A stretch of 5,176 nucleotides of DNA from DAOTEJ01 sp035454085. Lineage in GTDB: Bacteria; Pseudomonadota; Gammaproteobacteria; Burkholderiales; Burkholderiaceae_F. The position numbers were made by a program, and so were the translations under genes. Positions 1 to 5,176 of the stretch are shown one piece after another. The stretch covers positions 1-5,176 of the forward strand of contig DAOTEJ010000122.1 of the NCBI GenBank assembly GCA_035454085.1. Direction: 5' to 3'. Position 1 is the stretch's first letter. Each line of letters starts with the position of its first letter. The notes under the pieces were generated by a model, which did not search any database, had not been told where the DNA came from, and saw nothing but the letters and a program-made list of their open reading frames with translations.

Positions 1-704
1 CCGTCCGTGCGCCACGGGTCGCCGCCACCGTTGCGGCCTTCAAGCTGGGTGTGGAAGCCGTCGATCCACTGCTCTGCACCCACCCAGCCAGCGCGCTGCA
101 GGTCCGCGCTGATAAGGGTGCGCTCGGCATCGACGTCCGGCCCAATGTGATGCGTCACCTGCCCGGTGGTGTAGCTCACCCCGGCTCGCTCGTCGTAGGT
201 GGCAGCCCCGAACCAGACGGGCAGGCCGTCGCGCTGCTGGTTCCAGCGCCAGAAGCGCACGTGGTGCCGGTGCCGCGGGCCACCCGCGACCGGCTGCTCG
301 AAGGCCAGGTCTTCCTTGCGGCCGAAGAGGTAGAGCGGGCTGACAGGCGCCTCCTGATCAGGGCGGCGCAAGACGGTGTCGACCGCGATGCGCACGCTGG
401 ACTCAAGAGTGACGGGGTCGGCGGGAAACCAGCCGGCCGAGGTCATGGCACGGATCAGTTGCTCCTGCGTCCCCTCGATGGCGATGTTCACCGGGTCGCC
501 CGGATGACCATCCCCGGTGCGGGTGACCCGGTCGACCCCGGGCAGGGGCTCGTGATGCTCGAAGTACGCGTCCCAAAGCGCGGGGGCCAACAGGTAGGCG
601 GCCACGGCCCAAATCGCAACGACTGCAAAGGTCCAGCGCAGCCGGGAACGCCACGCCGAGGCGGGTGGGCTGTCGGGCGGCGAAGGCGGCGGCGCAGTGT
701 TCAT
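1..704 (-). CDS. LssY C-terminal-domain membrane-anchored protein, partial (3' end outside window)
   Basis: The minus-strand frame starting at ATG 704 stays open for 234 codons to the left edge, so the C-terminus is missing. The N-terminus is proline-rich and cytoplasmic-looking (MNTAPPPSPPDSPP). Next come a basic stretch (RSRLRW, about residues 19-24) and one hydrophobic segment (about 25-44), which suggests a signal anchor. The soluble part has the hallmarks I associate with the LssY_C family, named after the Legionella lssXYZABD locus: GDPVNIAIEG (69-78), AGWFPADP (90-97), LYLFGRKEDLAFEQPV (124-139), a His-rich RHRHHVRFWRW (144-154), GQVTHHIGPDVDAER (181-195) and GRNGGGDPW (223-231). The biochemical function of this domain is not known to me. 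The start is uncertain. ATG 704 has only a weak Shine-Dalgarno, while an in-frame GTG at 774-776 lies just after an AGGGGG run and would add 24 residues. The gene follows the symporter after 101 bp in the same direction, so cotranscription is possible. A weak 6-bp hairpin (769-774 with 790-795) in the gap lacks a T-tract. Confidence 0.85.
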   Translation of the reverse strand, partial: MNTAPPPSPPDSPPASAWRSRLRWTFAVVAIWAVAAYLLAPALWDAYFEHHEPLPGVDRVTRTGDGHPGDPVNIAIEGTQEQLIRAMTSAGWFPADPVTLESSVRIAVDTVLRRPDQEAPVSPLYLFGRKEDLAFEQPVAGGPRHRHHVRFWRWNQQRDGLPVWFGAATYDERAGVSYTTGQVTHHIGPDVDAERTLISADLQRAGWVGAEQWIDGFHTQLEGRNGGGDPWRTD

Positions 705-805
705 CGATTCCGGCTCGTGTTCGGTGCTTGGGCGCTGCCTGGCGGGTGGGCCTAGGGCGGGATGCGATGGTGCCACGACCCCCTGCTCAGGCACCGCGGC
801 GAGAC

Positions 806-2338
806 TCACATCCGCACGCCCAGCAGCGGCGCGATCAGCAGGTAGGTAAGCGCAGTGATCAGGGCGATGCCGCAGAGGTTGAGCCAGAAGCCCGCCTTGA
901 TCATCTGCGGCATCTTCACCAGGCCGGTGCCGAAGACGATCGCGTTCGGTGGCGTGCCCACCGGCATCATGAAGGCGCAGCTCGCCGCGATCGTGGCTGG
1001 CAGCAGCAGCAAGGCCGGCGGCACCCCGAGCACCGGGGCGAGTGCGGCCAGGATCGGCAGCATGGTGGCCACCTGCGCGGTGTTCGAGGTCAGCTCGGAC
1101 ATGAACACCATGAGCGCGATCACCGCGACCACCACGGCGAACACCGGCCAGCCCGAGAAGCCCTGCGCGAGGCTGCCGATGAACTGGGCCACGCCGTTGG
1201 CCTCCGTGGCCGCGGCGAGCGCCAGGCCGCCGCCGAACAGGATCAGCACGCCCCACGGCAGCTTCACGGCGGTGCTCCAGTCGCTGACGAAGATGCCCTT
1301 GGCGCGGTCCACCGGCACGACGAACAGCGCGATGGCCCCGGCCACCGCGATCACCGGGTCCGAGAGGTTTGCCAGCGGCCGCACGCCGCCCAGCTCGAGC
1401 TCGGCGAGCAGCGGCCGGAACACCCAGCAGAAAACGGTGACCGCGAACACGGCGAGCGTGGCCTTCTCGCCGCGGTTGAGCGGGCCGAGCCTGGCCATCT
1501 CTTCGGCCACCCAGGCCTTGCCGCCCTCGATCTCGCGGATGCGAGTGGGGAACAGCACGCGCGTGTTGAGCAGCCAGGCCAGCGGCAGGAACAGCAGCAT
1601 GGCCGGCACGCCGATCAGCATCCACTTGGCGAACGACACTTCGGTGCCGTAGGTCTGCTCGAGAAAGCGCACGAAGATGCCGTTGGGCGGCGAACCGATG
1701 ATCGTGCCCAGCCCGCCGATCGAGGCGGCGTAGGCCACGCCCAGCAGCAGCGACAGCGCGAGGTTGCGGTTGTCGACGTCGTCCTGCGGGATGCCGCCGT
1801 GCTCGGCGAGCGACTTGCCGGTGCGCCGGCGCAGCGACAGATCCACGATCGACAGCGCGATCGGCACCATCATCGCGGTGGTGGCCGTGTTCGACACCCA
1901 CATGCTGACGAAGGCCGTCGCGCCCATCACGCCGGCCACGATGGCCGCCGGGCGCGTGCCGACCAACTTCAGCGCCTGGAAGGCGATGCGGCGATCCAGC
2001 CCCCAGCGCTGGATGGCCAGGGCCAGCACGAAGCCGCCGAGGAACAGGAAGAGGACGTCGGCGCCGTAGTTCGCGGTGGTCTTGGCGATCGACATCACGC
2101 CGAACAGCGGAAAGGCGACGATCGGCAGCAGCGAGGTGACCTCGATCTCGACCGCCTCGGTCATCCACCAGATTGCCATCCACACGAGCATCGCCAGTGT
2201 GGCGCGGCCCGCCGGCGTGAGTGGCGCGAGTTCGCCCTGCGGGCCGCGATACTCGAGTGGCAGCGCCAGATAGAGCAGCAGGGCGAGCAGCGGTCCGGCC
2301 ACCAGGCCGATGCGACCTACTGTCTGTTGCAGCTTCAT
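806..2338 (-). CDS. DASS/SLC13-family sodium:anion (probable dicarboxylate) symporter
   Basis: This 510-residue polytopic inner-membrane protein has a length typical of the divalent anion:Na+ symporter family (SLC13/INDY, CitT-like). Both substrate- and sodium-binding SNT motifs are present, one per inverted repeat: WVSNTATTAMM (SNT 149-151) and TSNTAQVATMLP (SNT 418-420). Each is followed later by a glycine/proline loop, GSPPN (215-219) and GTPPN (461-465). The second half also carries the family signature ASCAFMMPVGTPPNAIV (452-468), which fits the PROSITE sodium:sulfate symporter pattern. WWMTEAV (57-63) and LFLFLGGFVLA (96-106) are further family landmarks. From family knowledge it couples Na+ entry to uptake of succinate, fumarate, malate or related anions. 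The exact substrate cannot be read from sequence, and sulfate or tricarboxylates remain possible. ATG 2338 is supported by an AGGGG ribosome site (2346-2350) seven bases upstream. The gene is divergent from the cytochrome bd operon and precedes the LssY_C gene. Confidence 0.93.
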   Translation of the reverse strand: MKLQQTVGRIGLVAGPLLALLLYLALPLEYRGPQGELAPLTPAGRATLAMLVWMAIWWMTEAVEIEVTSLLPIVAFPLFGVMSIAKTTANYGADVLFLFLGGFVLALAIQRWGLDRRIAFQALKLVGTRPAAIVAGVMGATAFVSMWVSNTATTAMMVPIALSIVDLSLRRRTGKSLAEHGGIPQDDVDNRNLALSLLLGVAYAASIGGLGTIIGSPPNGIFVRFLEQTYGTEVSFAKWMLIGVPAMLLFLPLAWLLNTRVLFPTRIREIEGGKAWVAEEMARLGPLNRGEKATLAVFAVTVFCWVFRPLLAELELGGVRPLANLSDPVIAVAGAIALFVVPVDRAKGIFVSDWSTAVKLPWGVLILFGGGLALAAATEANGVAQFIGSLAQGFSGWPVFAVVVAVIALMVFMSELTSNTAQVATMLPILAALAPVLGVPPALLLLPATIAASCAFMMPVGTPPNAIVFGTGLVKMPQMIKAGFWLNLCGIALITALTYLLIAPLLGVRM

Positions 2339-2345
2339 GGCGCCG

Positions 2346-2350
2346 CCCCT
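2346..2350 (-). promoter_or_regulatory. Ribosome binding site of the symporter gene
   Basis: On the minus strand AGGGG stands seven bases before ATG 2338, which supports that start codon. Confidence 0.65.
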
Positions 2351-2409
2351 GTGCGTCCTCGCGGGTCAACTCCCTGTGGCGGCCGCGACCTCCGATCGCG
2401 CCCGGGTCC

Positions 2410-2424
2410 GCTCGGTCCGCGAGC
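2410..2424. repeat. Short perfect inverted repeat GCTCG-N5-CGAGC
   Basis: Five-base arms flank a five-base centre (GTCCG) in the symporter's upstream region, about 72 bp before its start. GGTCCGC also occurs twice in direct orientation here (from 2405 and 2414). No T-run follows on either strand, so it is not a terminator. It could be an operator or chance in GC-rich DNA. Confidence 0.3.
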
Positions 2425-2503
2425 TTGATGTTTCCACCCCCGTTGAGAGGCGTCTTGTCGGCCATCAAGGCGGCCCGCGCTGCGCCGCCTCCCCCGTACA
2501 AGT

Positions 2504-2539
2504 TTGCGGGCGACGGTCGGCTTGCGGTTGACGGTCACA
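2504..2539 (+). repeat. Tandem 18-bp direct repeat upstream of the oxidase operon
   Basis: Two adjacent copies read TTGCGGgcGACGGTCggc (2504-2521) and TTGCGGttGACGGTCaca (2522-2539). The blocks TTGCGG and GACGGTC are identical in both copies and identically spaced, while the bases between and after them differ. Conserved blocks with diverged spacers, at a period a little under two helical turns, look like a paired binding site for a direct-repeat-reading regulator such as a response regulator. I cannot assign the protein. The repeat ends nine bases before the FNR-like box. Confidence 0.6.
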
Positions 2540-2547
2540 TCGGTGTC

Positions 2548-2561
2548 TTGATCTGCGTAAA
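2548..2561 (+). promoter_or_regulatory. Putative FNR/ANR-type (Crp-Fnr family) binding site
   Basis: TTGATctgcGTAAA resembles the FNR/ANR consensus TTGAT-N4-ATCAA. The left half-site is perfect and the right half matches at three of five positions. It differs by one base from TTGATctgcGTCAA, whose right half is a common variant. It lies 138 bp before the oxidase start and would serve either divergent gene. Cio-type oxidase genes in Pseudomonas aeruginosa are known to be controlled by ANR, which makes the site plausible. The assignment rests on pattern matching only. Confidence 0.45.
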
Positions 2562-2580
2562 GTTGGCACGGGTTTTGATT

Positions 2581-2600
2581 GGCCCCACGGGTAGTGGGCC
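2581..2600 (+). repeat. Imperfect hairpin-forming palindrome in the oxidase leader
   Basis: GGCCCCAC (2581-2588) pairs with GTGGGCC (2594-2600) across GGGTA, with one bulged C. It is followed by ATGGCG, not by a T-run, so it does not look like a terminator. It may be leader structure or chance. Confidence 0.3.
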
Positions 2601-2615
2601 ATGGCGCCTGCCGCG

Positions 2616-2651
2616 CAGACGCCAAGCGCGAACGCGGGCAGACTGCGTCTG
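2616..2651 (+). repeat. Overlapping inverted repeats (CAGAC units) before the oxidase gene
   Basis: CAGACGC (2616-2622) can pair with GCGTCTG (2645-2651). The same right arm also forms a tighter perfect palindrome, CAGAC-TGC-GTCTG (2639-2651). The two pairings are mutually exclusive and end 48 bases before the oxidase start codon. This may be an operator or alternative leader hairpins, but the arms are short. Confidence 0.35.
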
Positions 2652-2687
2652 ACCCACCGCTCAGCCCACCGGCGCCCTGACTGGCGC

Positions 2688-2692
2688 GAGGA
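2688..2692 (+). promoter_or_regulatory. Ribosome binding site deciding the cydA start
   Basis: GAGGA lies seven bases before ATG 2700. This supports that start over the in-frame ATG at 2601, which would add 33 Arg/Pro-rich residues with no counterpart in the family. Confidence 0.8.
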
Positions 2693-2699
2693 TCCAACC

Positions 2700-4112
2700 A
2701 TGTTCGAGTTGCCCGAGGCCTTGCTGCTGGCGCGCATCCAGTTCGCGTTCACGGTCAGTTTTCACTTCCTCTTCCCCGCCATCACCATCGGGCTGGCCAG
2801 CTACCTGGCGGTGCTGGAAGGCCTGTGGCTCAAGACGGGCCGCGAGGACTACATGAATCTGTACCGCTACTGGATCAAGATCTTCGCGCTGGTGTTCGCG
2901 ATGGGCGTGGTCTCGGGCATCGTCATGTCGTACCAGTTCGGCACCAACTGGGCGGTGTTCTCCGACAAGGCCGGCCCGATCATCGGCCCGCTGATGGCCT
3001 ATGAGGTGCTGACCGCCTTTTTCCTGGAGGCCGGCTTCCTGGGCGTGATGCTGTTCGGCATGAACCGCGTGGGCAAGGGGCTGCACTTCACGGCCACGCT
3101 GATGGTGGCACTGGGCACCTTCATGTCGGCGTTCTGGATCCTGTCGGTCAACAGCTGGATGCAGACTCCAGCCGGCTACGCGATGAATGCCGAGGGTCAG
3201 TTCATCTCGGCGGGCAGCTGGCTGGCGATCGTCTTCAATCCGAGCTTTCCGTACCGGCTGGCGCACACCTTGTCGGCGGCCTACCTGACCACGGCCTTCC
3301 TGGTCGGCGGTGTGGGGGCGTGGCATCTGCTCAAGGACCGCGCCAACCCCCGCGCCAGACTCATGTTCTCGATGGCCATGTGGATGGCGACCATCGTCGC
3401 ACCCGTGCAGATCTTCCTCGGCGACCTGCACGGCCTCAACACGCTGGAGCATCAGCCCGTGAAGGTGATGGCCATGGAAGGCCACTTCCAGAGTCACCCG
3501 CACGGCGCGCCGCTGATCCTGTTCGGCATTCCCAACAGCGCCGAGAACCGCGTCGACTACGCGATCCAGATTCCCAAGGCCTCGTCGCTCATCCTCAAGC
3601 ATGACCCGAACGCCCCCCTGGCCGGTCTCGACACCGTGCCCGTGGCCGATCGCCCGCCGGTGGGCATCGTGTTCTGGGCCTTCCGCATCATGGTCGGCCT
3701 CGGTTTGCTGATGGCCGGCCTGGGATTGCTCAGCCTGATCGCCCGCGCGCGCGGCAAGCTCTACGAGTGGCAATGGCTGCACCGCTTTGCGCTGGCGATG
3801 GGGCCCTCGGGCCTGGTCGCGGTGCTGGCCGGCTGGATCACCACCGAGGTTGGCCGGCAGCCGTGGACCATCCAGGGCCTGCTGCGCACGGCCGAGTCGG
3901 TGTCGCCGCTGGCCGCCCCGGCGGTGGCGGCGTCGCTGGTGGCGTTCGTGATCGTGTATTTCGCGGTCTTCGGCGCGGGAGTGCTCTACATCCTCAAGCT
4001 GATGGCCAAGCCGCCGGTGGCGCATGAGTCGGTGCCCCCGAACATCCCCGTGCGCAGTGCCGGCATCACGCCGGCCGTGGCGCTGCGGCCCGACCCGCTG
4101 GCCAGTGAATGA
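2700..4112 (+). CDS. cydA: Cytochrome bd-type quinol oxidase subunit I, short Q-loop (Cio-like)
   Basis: This 470-residue membrane protein carries the haems and quinol site of a bd-type terminal oxidase, which oxidises quinol and reduces O2 to water. Compared with E. coli CydA (my recollection of that sequence), the key residues sit at a constant +3 offset in the first half: His22 (E. coli His19, high-spin haem ligand), Glu102 and Glu110 (Glu99, Glu107, proton path and haem region), His189 (His186, haem b558 ligand), and Lys255 and Glu260 (Lys252, Glu257, quinol site). After the Q-loop, Arg329 and Met331 in FRIM match Arg391 and Met393 (b558 ligand). Glu383 and the GRQPW motif (385-389) match Glu445 and Arg448. 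The Lys-to-Met distance is 76 residues against 141 in E. coli, so the C-terminal Q-loop insert is absent. That is the feature of the short, cyanide-insensitive (CioA) group. Cyanide resistance itself is not proven by this. The start is set by GAGGA at 2688-2692 and by homology. The stop overlaps the next gene's ribosome site. Confidence 0.95.
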   Translation: MFELPEALLLARIQFAFTVSFHFLFPAITIGLASYLAVLEGLWLKTGREDYMNLYRYWIKIFALVFAMGVVSGIVMSYQFGTNWAVFSDKAGPIIGPLMAYEVLTAFFLEAGFLGVMLFGMNRVGKGLHFTATLMVALGTFMSAFWILSVNSWMQTPAGYAMNAEGQFISAGSWLAIVFNPSFPYRLAHTLSAAYLTTAFLVGGVGAWHLLKDRANPRARLMFSMAMWMATIVAPVQIFLGDLHGLNTLEHQPVKVMAMEGHFQSHPHGAPLILFGIPNSAENRVDYAIQIPKASSLILKHDPNAPLAGLDTVPVADRPPVGIVFWAFRIMVGLGLLMAGLGLLSLIARARGKLYEWQWLHRFALAMGPSGLVAVLAGWITTEVGRQPWTIQGLLRTAESVSPLAAPAVAASLVAFVIVYFAVFGAGVLYILKLMAKPPVAHESVPPNIPVRSAGITPAVALRPDPLASE

Positions 4113-4115
4113 GGG
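4111..4115 (+). promoter_or_regulatory. Ribosome binding site of cydB, overlapping the cydA stop
   Basis: GAGGG shares its first two bases with the TGA stop of cydA and stands seven bases before ATG 4123. The two genes are therefore likely to be translationally coupled. It also rejects the longer in-frame ATG at 4024, which lies inside cydA. Confidence 0.75.
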
Positions 4116-4122
4116 CTACGAC

Positions 4123-5127
4123 ATGAATATCGACCTCACCGTCATCTGGGCGCTCATCATCTTCTTCGCCGTGTTCGTGTACGTGGTGCTCGACGGCTTC
4201 GACTTGGGGCTGGGCATCCTGTTTCGCAGCTTTGAAGTGGGCGACGACCGCGACAAAGTGATGAACAGCGTCGCGCCGGTGTGGGACGGCAACGAGACCT
4301 GGCTGGTGCTGGGCGGCGGTGGTCTGCTGGCCGCCTTCCCGCTGGCCTACGGCCTGATCTTCTCTGCCTTGTATGCGCCGATCATCGCCATGCTGCTGGC
4401 CCTGGTGTTCCGGGGCGTGGCCTTCGAGTTTCGCTGGCGCGACCCCGCGCACCGCGGCTTTTGGGACCTCGCCTTCACCGGCGGCTCGCTGCTCGCGGCA
4501 GTGTCGCAAGGGGTGGTGCTGGGCGCGCTGCTGCAGGGCGTGGCCATCAGCGACCGCGCCTATGCCGGCGGCTGGTGGGACTGGTTGACCCCGTTCTCGC
4601 TGTTCACGGGCGTGAGCGTCGCCATTGCCTACGCGCTGTTGGGCGCGACCTGGCTGGTGATGAAGACCGAGGGCCGTCTGCAGCGGCAGGCCCGAGCCAT
4701 GGCCTGGTGGCTGGGCGGCGCCACCCTGGCCGCCATCGTCGGGGTGAGCATCGCCACCCTGTTCCTGAGCGCCGATTACTTCCGCAACTGGCTGAACTGG
4801 CCCAACATCCTCTGGGTGGCGCCCGTGCCCGTGCTCGTGGGGCTGGCCAGTCTTGCCTTCGTGCGCAGCCTGAAGGCGGGCCACGAACTCGCACCCTTCG
4901 TGTTGACGCTGGGCGTGTTCCTGCTGTGCTTCATCGGCCTGGGCATCAGCGTGTTTCCGTATGTCATCCCCGGCGCCGTGACGATCTGGGCGGCCGCCAC
5001 CGACCGCAGCAGCCAGGTCTTCATGCTCTGGGGTACCGCGCTCGTGCTGCCGATGATCCTGGGCTACACGGCCTGGTCGTACTGGGTGTTCCGCGGCAAG
5101 GTGAGCGCCCACGGGTACCACGCATGA
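4123..5127 (+). CDS. cydB: Cytochrome bd-type quinol oxidase subunit II (CydB/CioB)
   Basis: This 334-residue polytopic membrane protein pairs with subunit I to form the bd-type oxidase. The family landmarks are in order: DGFDLG (24-29, whose second Asp, Asp27, corresponds to E. coli CydB Asp29), NSVAPVWDGNETWL (48-61, with Trp54 and Asp55 matching E. coli Trp57-Asp58), GGGGLLAAFPLAY (64-76), FRGVAFEFRWR (96-106), a run of hydrophobic segments, and a C-terminal PYVIPGAVTIW (279-289) and ILGYTAWSYWVFRGKV (312-327). The length and the C-terminal block resemble CioB-type subunits more than the longer E. coli CydB (379 residues). Only 10 bases separate it from cydA, and its start is set by GAGGG at 4111-4115. 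The last four bases of the gene (ATGA) contain the start of the next open frame. No cydDC-like transporter genes are visible in the window. Confidence 0.95.
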   Translation: MNIDLTVIWALIIFFAVFVYVVLDGFDLGLGILFRSFEVGDDRDKVMNSVAPVWDGNETWLVLGGGGLLAAFPLAYGLIFSALYAPIIAMLLALVFRGVAFEFRWRDPAHRGFWDLAFTGGSLLAAVSQGVVLGALLQGVAISDRAYAGGWWDWLTPFSLFTGVSVAIAYALLGATWLVMKTEGRLQRQARAMAWWLGGATLAAIVGVSIATLFLSADYFRNWLNWPNILWVAPVPVLVGLASLAFVRSLKAGHELAPFVLTLGVFLLCFIGLGISVFPYVIPGAVTIWAAATDRSSQVFMLWGTALVLPMILGYTAWSYWVFRGKVSAHGYHA

Positions 5128-5176
5128 AGTGGCCCCGACTGCGCTGGCCGGCCATCGCGGCACCGCGTCCCGACGA
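5124..5176 (+). CDS. Start of a third operon gene, partial (possible DUF2474/CydX-like small subunit)
   Basis: An ATG at 5124 overlaps the cydB stop by ATGA, and the frame stays open for 17 full codons to the window edge (MKWPRLRWPAIAAPRPD). The overlap is the classic layout of translationally coupled genes. In Cio-type operons a very short single-helix protein (DUF2474 family) or CydX often follows subunit II. The basic, Trp/Arg-rich beginning fits the cytoplasmic end of such a protein, but the membrane helix that would confirm it is outside the window. There is no strong separate ribosome site. The reading as a real gene is an inference from position. Confidence 0.45.
   Translation, partial: MKWPRLRWPAIAAPRPD

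Larger units (their letters stand above)
2339..2699. other. Divergent intergenic region between symporter and cytochrome bd operon
   Basis: This 361-bp stretch holds no credible gene. Open frames exist on both strands but give arginine/proline-rich translations with no family resemblance. It must contain the promoters of both the leftward symporter and the rightward oxidase operon. Its contents from left to right are a GCTCG/CGAGC inverted repeat (2410-2424), a tandem 18-bp direct repeat (2504-2539), an FNR/ANR-like box (2548-2561), a TTTTGATT patch (2573-2580), and small palindromes (2581-2600, 2616-2651) in the probable oxidase leader. The section 2520-2580 is visibly less GC-rich than the flanking coding DNA, as expected of a promoter. 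I could not identify a good sigma-70 -35/-10 pair on either strand. Confidence 0.8.

Noticed and set aside
51..755. 234-codon plus-strand open frame at the left end
   Set aside because: It is antisense to the LssY_C-domain protein, which carries recognisable motifs. The plus-strand translation does not.
769..795. Possible terminator hairpin between the symporter and LssY_C genes (GGTGCC/GGCACC)
   Set aside because: The 6-bp stem has a 15-base loop and no T-tract in the direction of transcription. This is too weak to call a terminator.
665..2428. 587-codon open frame on the plus strand, opposite the symporter gene
   Set aside because: Its translation is dominated by His, Arg, Gln, Asp and Ala repeats typical of the antisense of a GC-rich membrane-protein gene. 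The opposite strand encodes a clear DASS transporter.
2335..2697. 120-codon minus-strand open frame in the intergenic region
   Set aside because: No ribosome site or family features are visible. It overlaps the start of the symporter and covers the promoter elements, and its composition is that of non-coding GC-rich DNA.
2601..2699. N-terminal extension of cydA from ATG 2601
   Set aside because: The 33 extra residues are Arg/Pro/Ala-rich and soluble, unlike the family, whose members start just before the first helix. ATG 2700 has a good GAGGA ribosome site.
2661..4025. 454-codon open frame antisense to cydA
   Set aside because: It has the same His/Arg/Gln-rich shadow composition and no recognisable domain, and it lies wholly opposite a well-supported gene.
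4024..4122. Upstream start for cydB at ATG 4024
   Set aside because: It lies inside cydA in another frame, and the added residues have no counterpart in CydB. ATG 4123 has GAGGG at the right distance.
4066..5163. 365-codon open frame antisense to cydB
   Set aside because: Shadow composition and no family resemblance. CydB on the plus strand has clear motifs throughout.

Overview
The window is GC-rich with strong G/C third-position bias. Its protein types and gene order look most like a betaproteobacterium of the order Burkholderiales. That placement is inferred from the style of the proteins, not from any marker gene. Everything seen is ordinary chromosomal metabolism and respiration. There are no RNA genes, insertion sequences, CRISPR arrays or phage-like genes.

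Layout: two genes on the minus strand occupy the left half. A 510-residue DASS/SLC13-family anion (probably dicarboxylate) symporter lies at 806-2338. Downstream of it in transcription is an LssY C-terminal-domain membrane-anchored protein, which starts near 704 and runs off the left edge of the window. A 361-bp divergent intergenic region (2339-2699) follows. The right half is a plus-strand operon for a cytochrome bd-type quinol oxidase of the short Q-loop (cyanide-insensitive, Cio-like) group: subunit I (2700-4112), subunit II (4123-5127), and the first codons of a third gene. The third gene overlaps the subunit II stop by ATGA and is cut by the right edge. Its position suggests the small accessory subunit or DUF2474-type protein often found there.

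The oxidase subunits form a membrane complex that takes electrons from quinol and reduces O2 to water. All the main haem and proton-path residues that can be placed by comparison with E. coli CydA are present. The divergent symporter would import C4-dicarboxylate-like substrates, whose oxidation feeds the quinone pool. That functional link is only an inference from adjacency.

The most interesting non-coding part is the divergent intergenic region. It holds a tandem 18-bp direct repeat (2504-2539), a near-consensus FNR/ANR-type box (2548-2561), and several small palindromes in the probable 5' leader of the oxidase operon. I found no convincing novel system. The best candidates for follow-up are this regulatory region and the truncated third gene.
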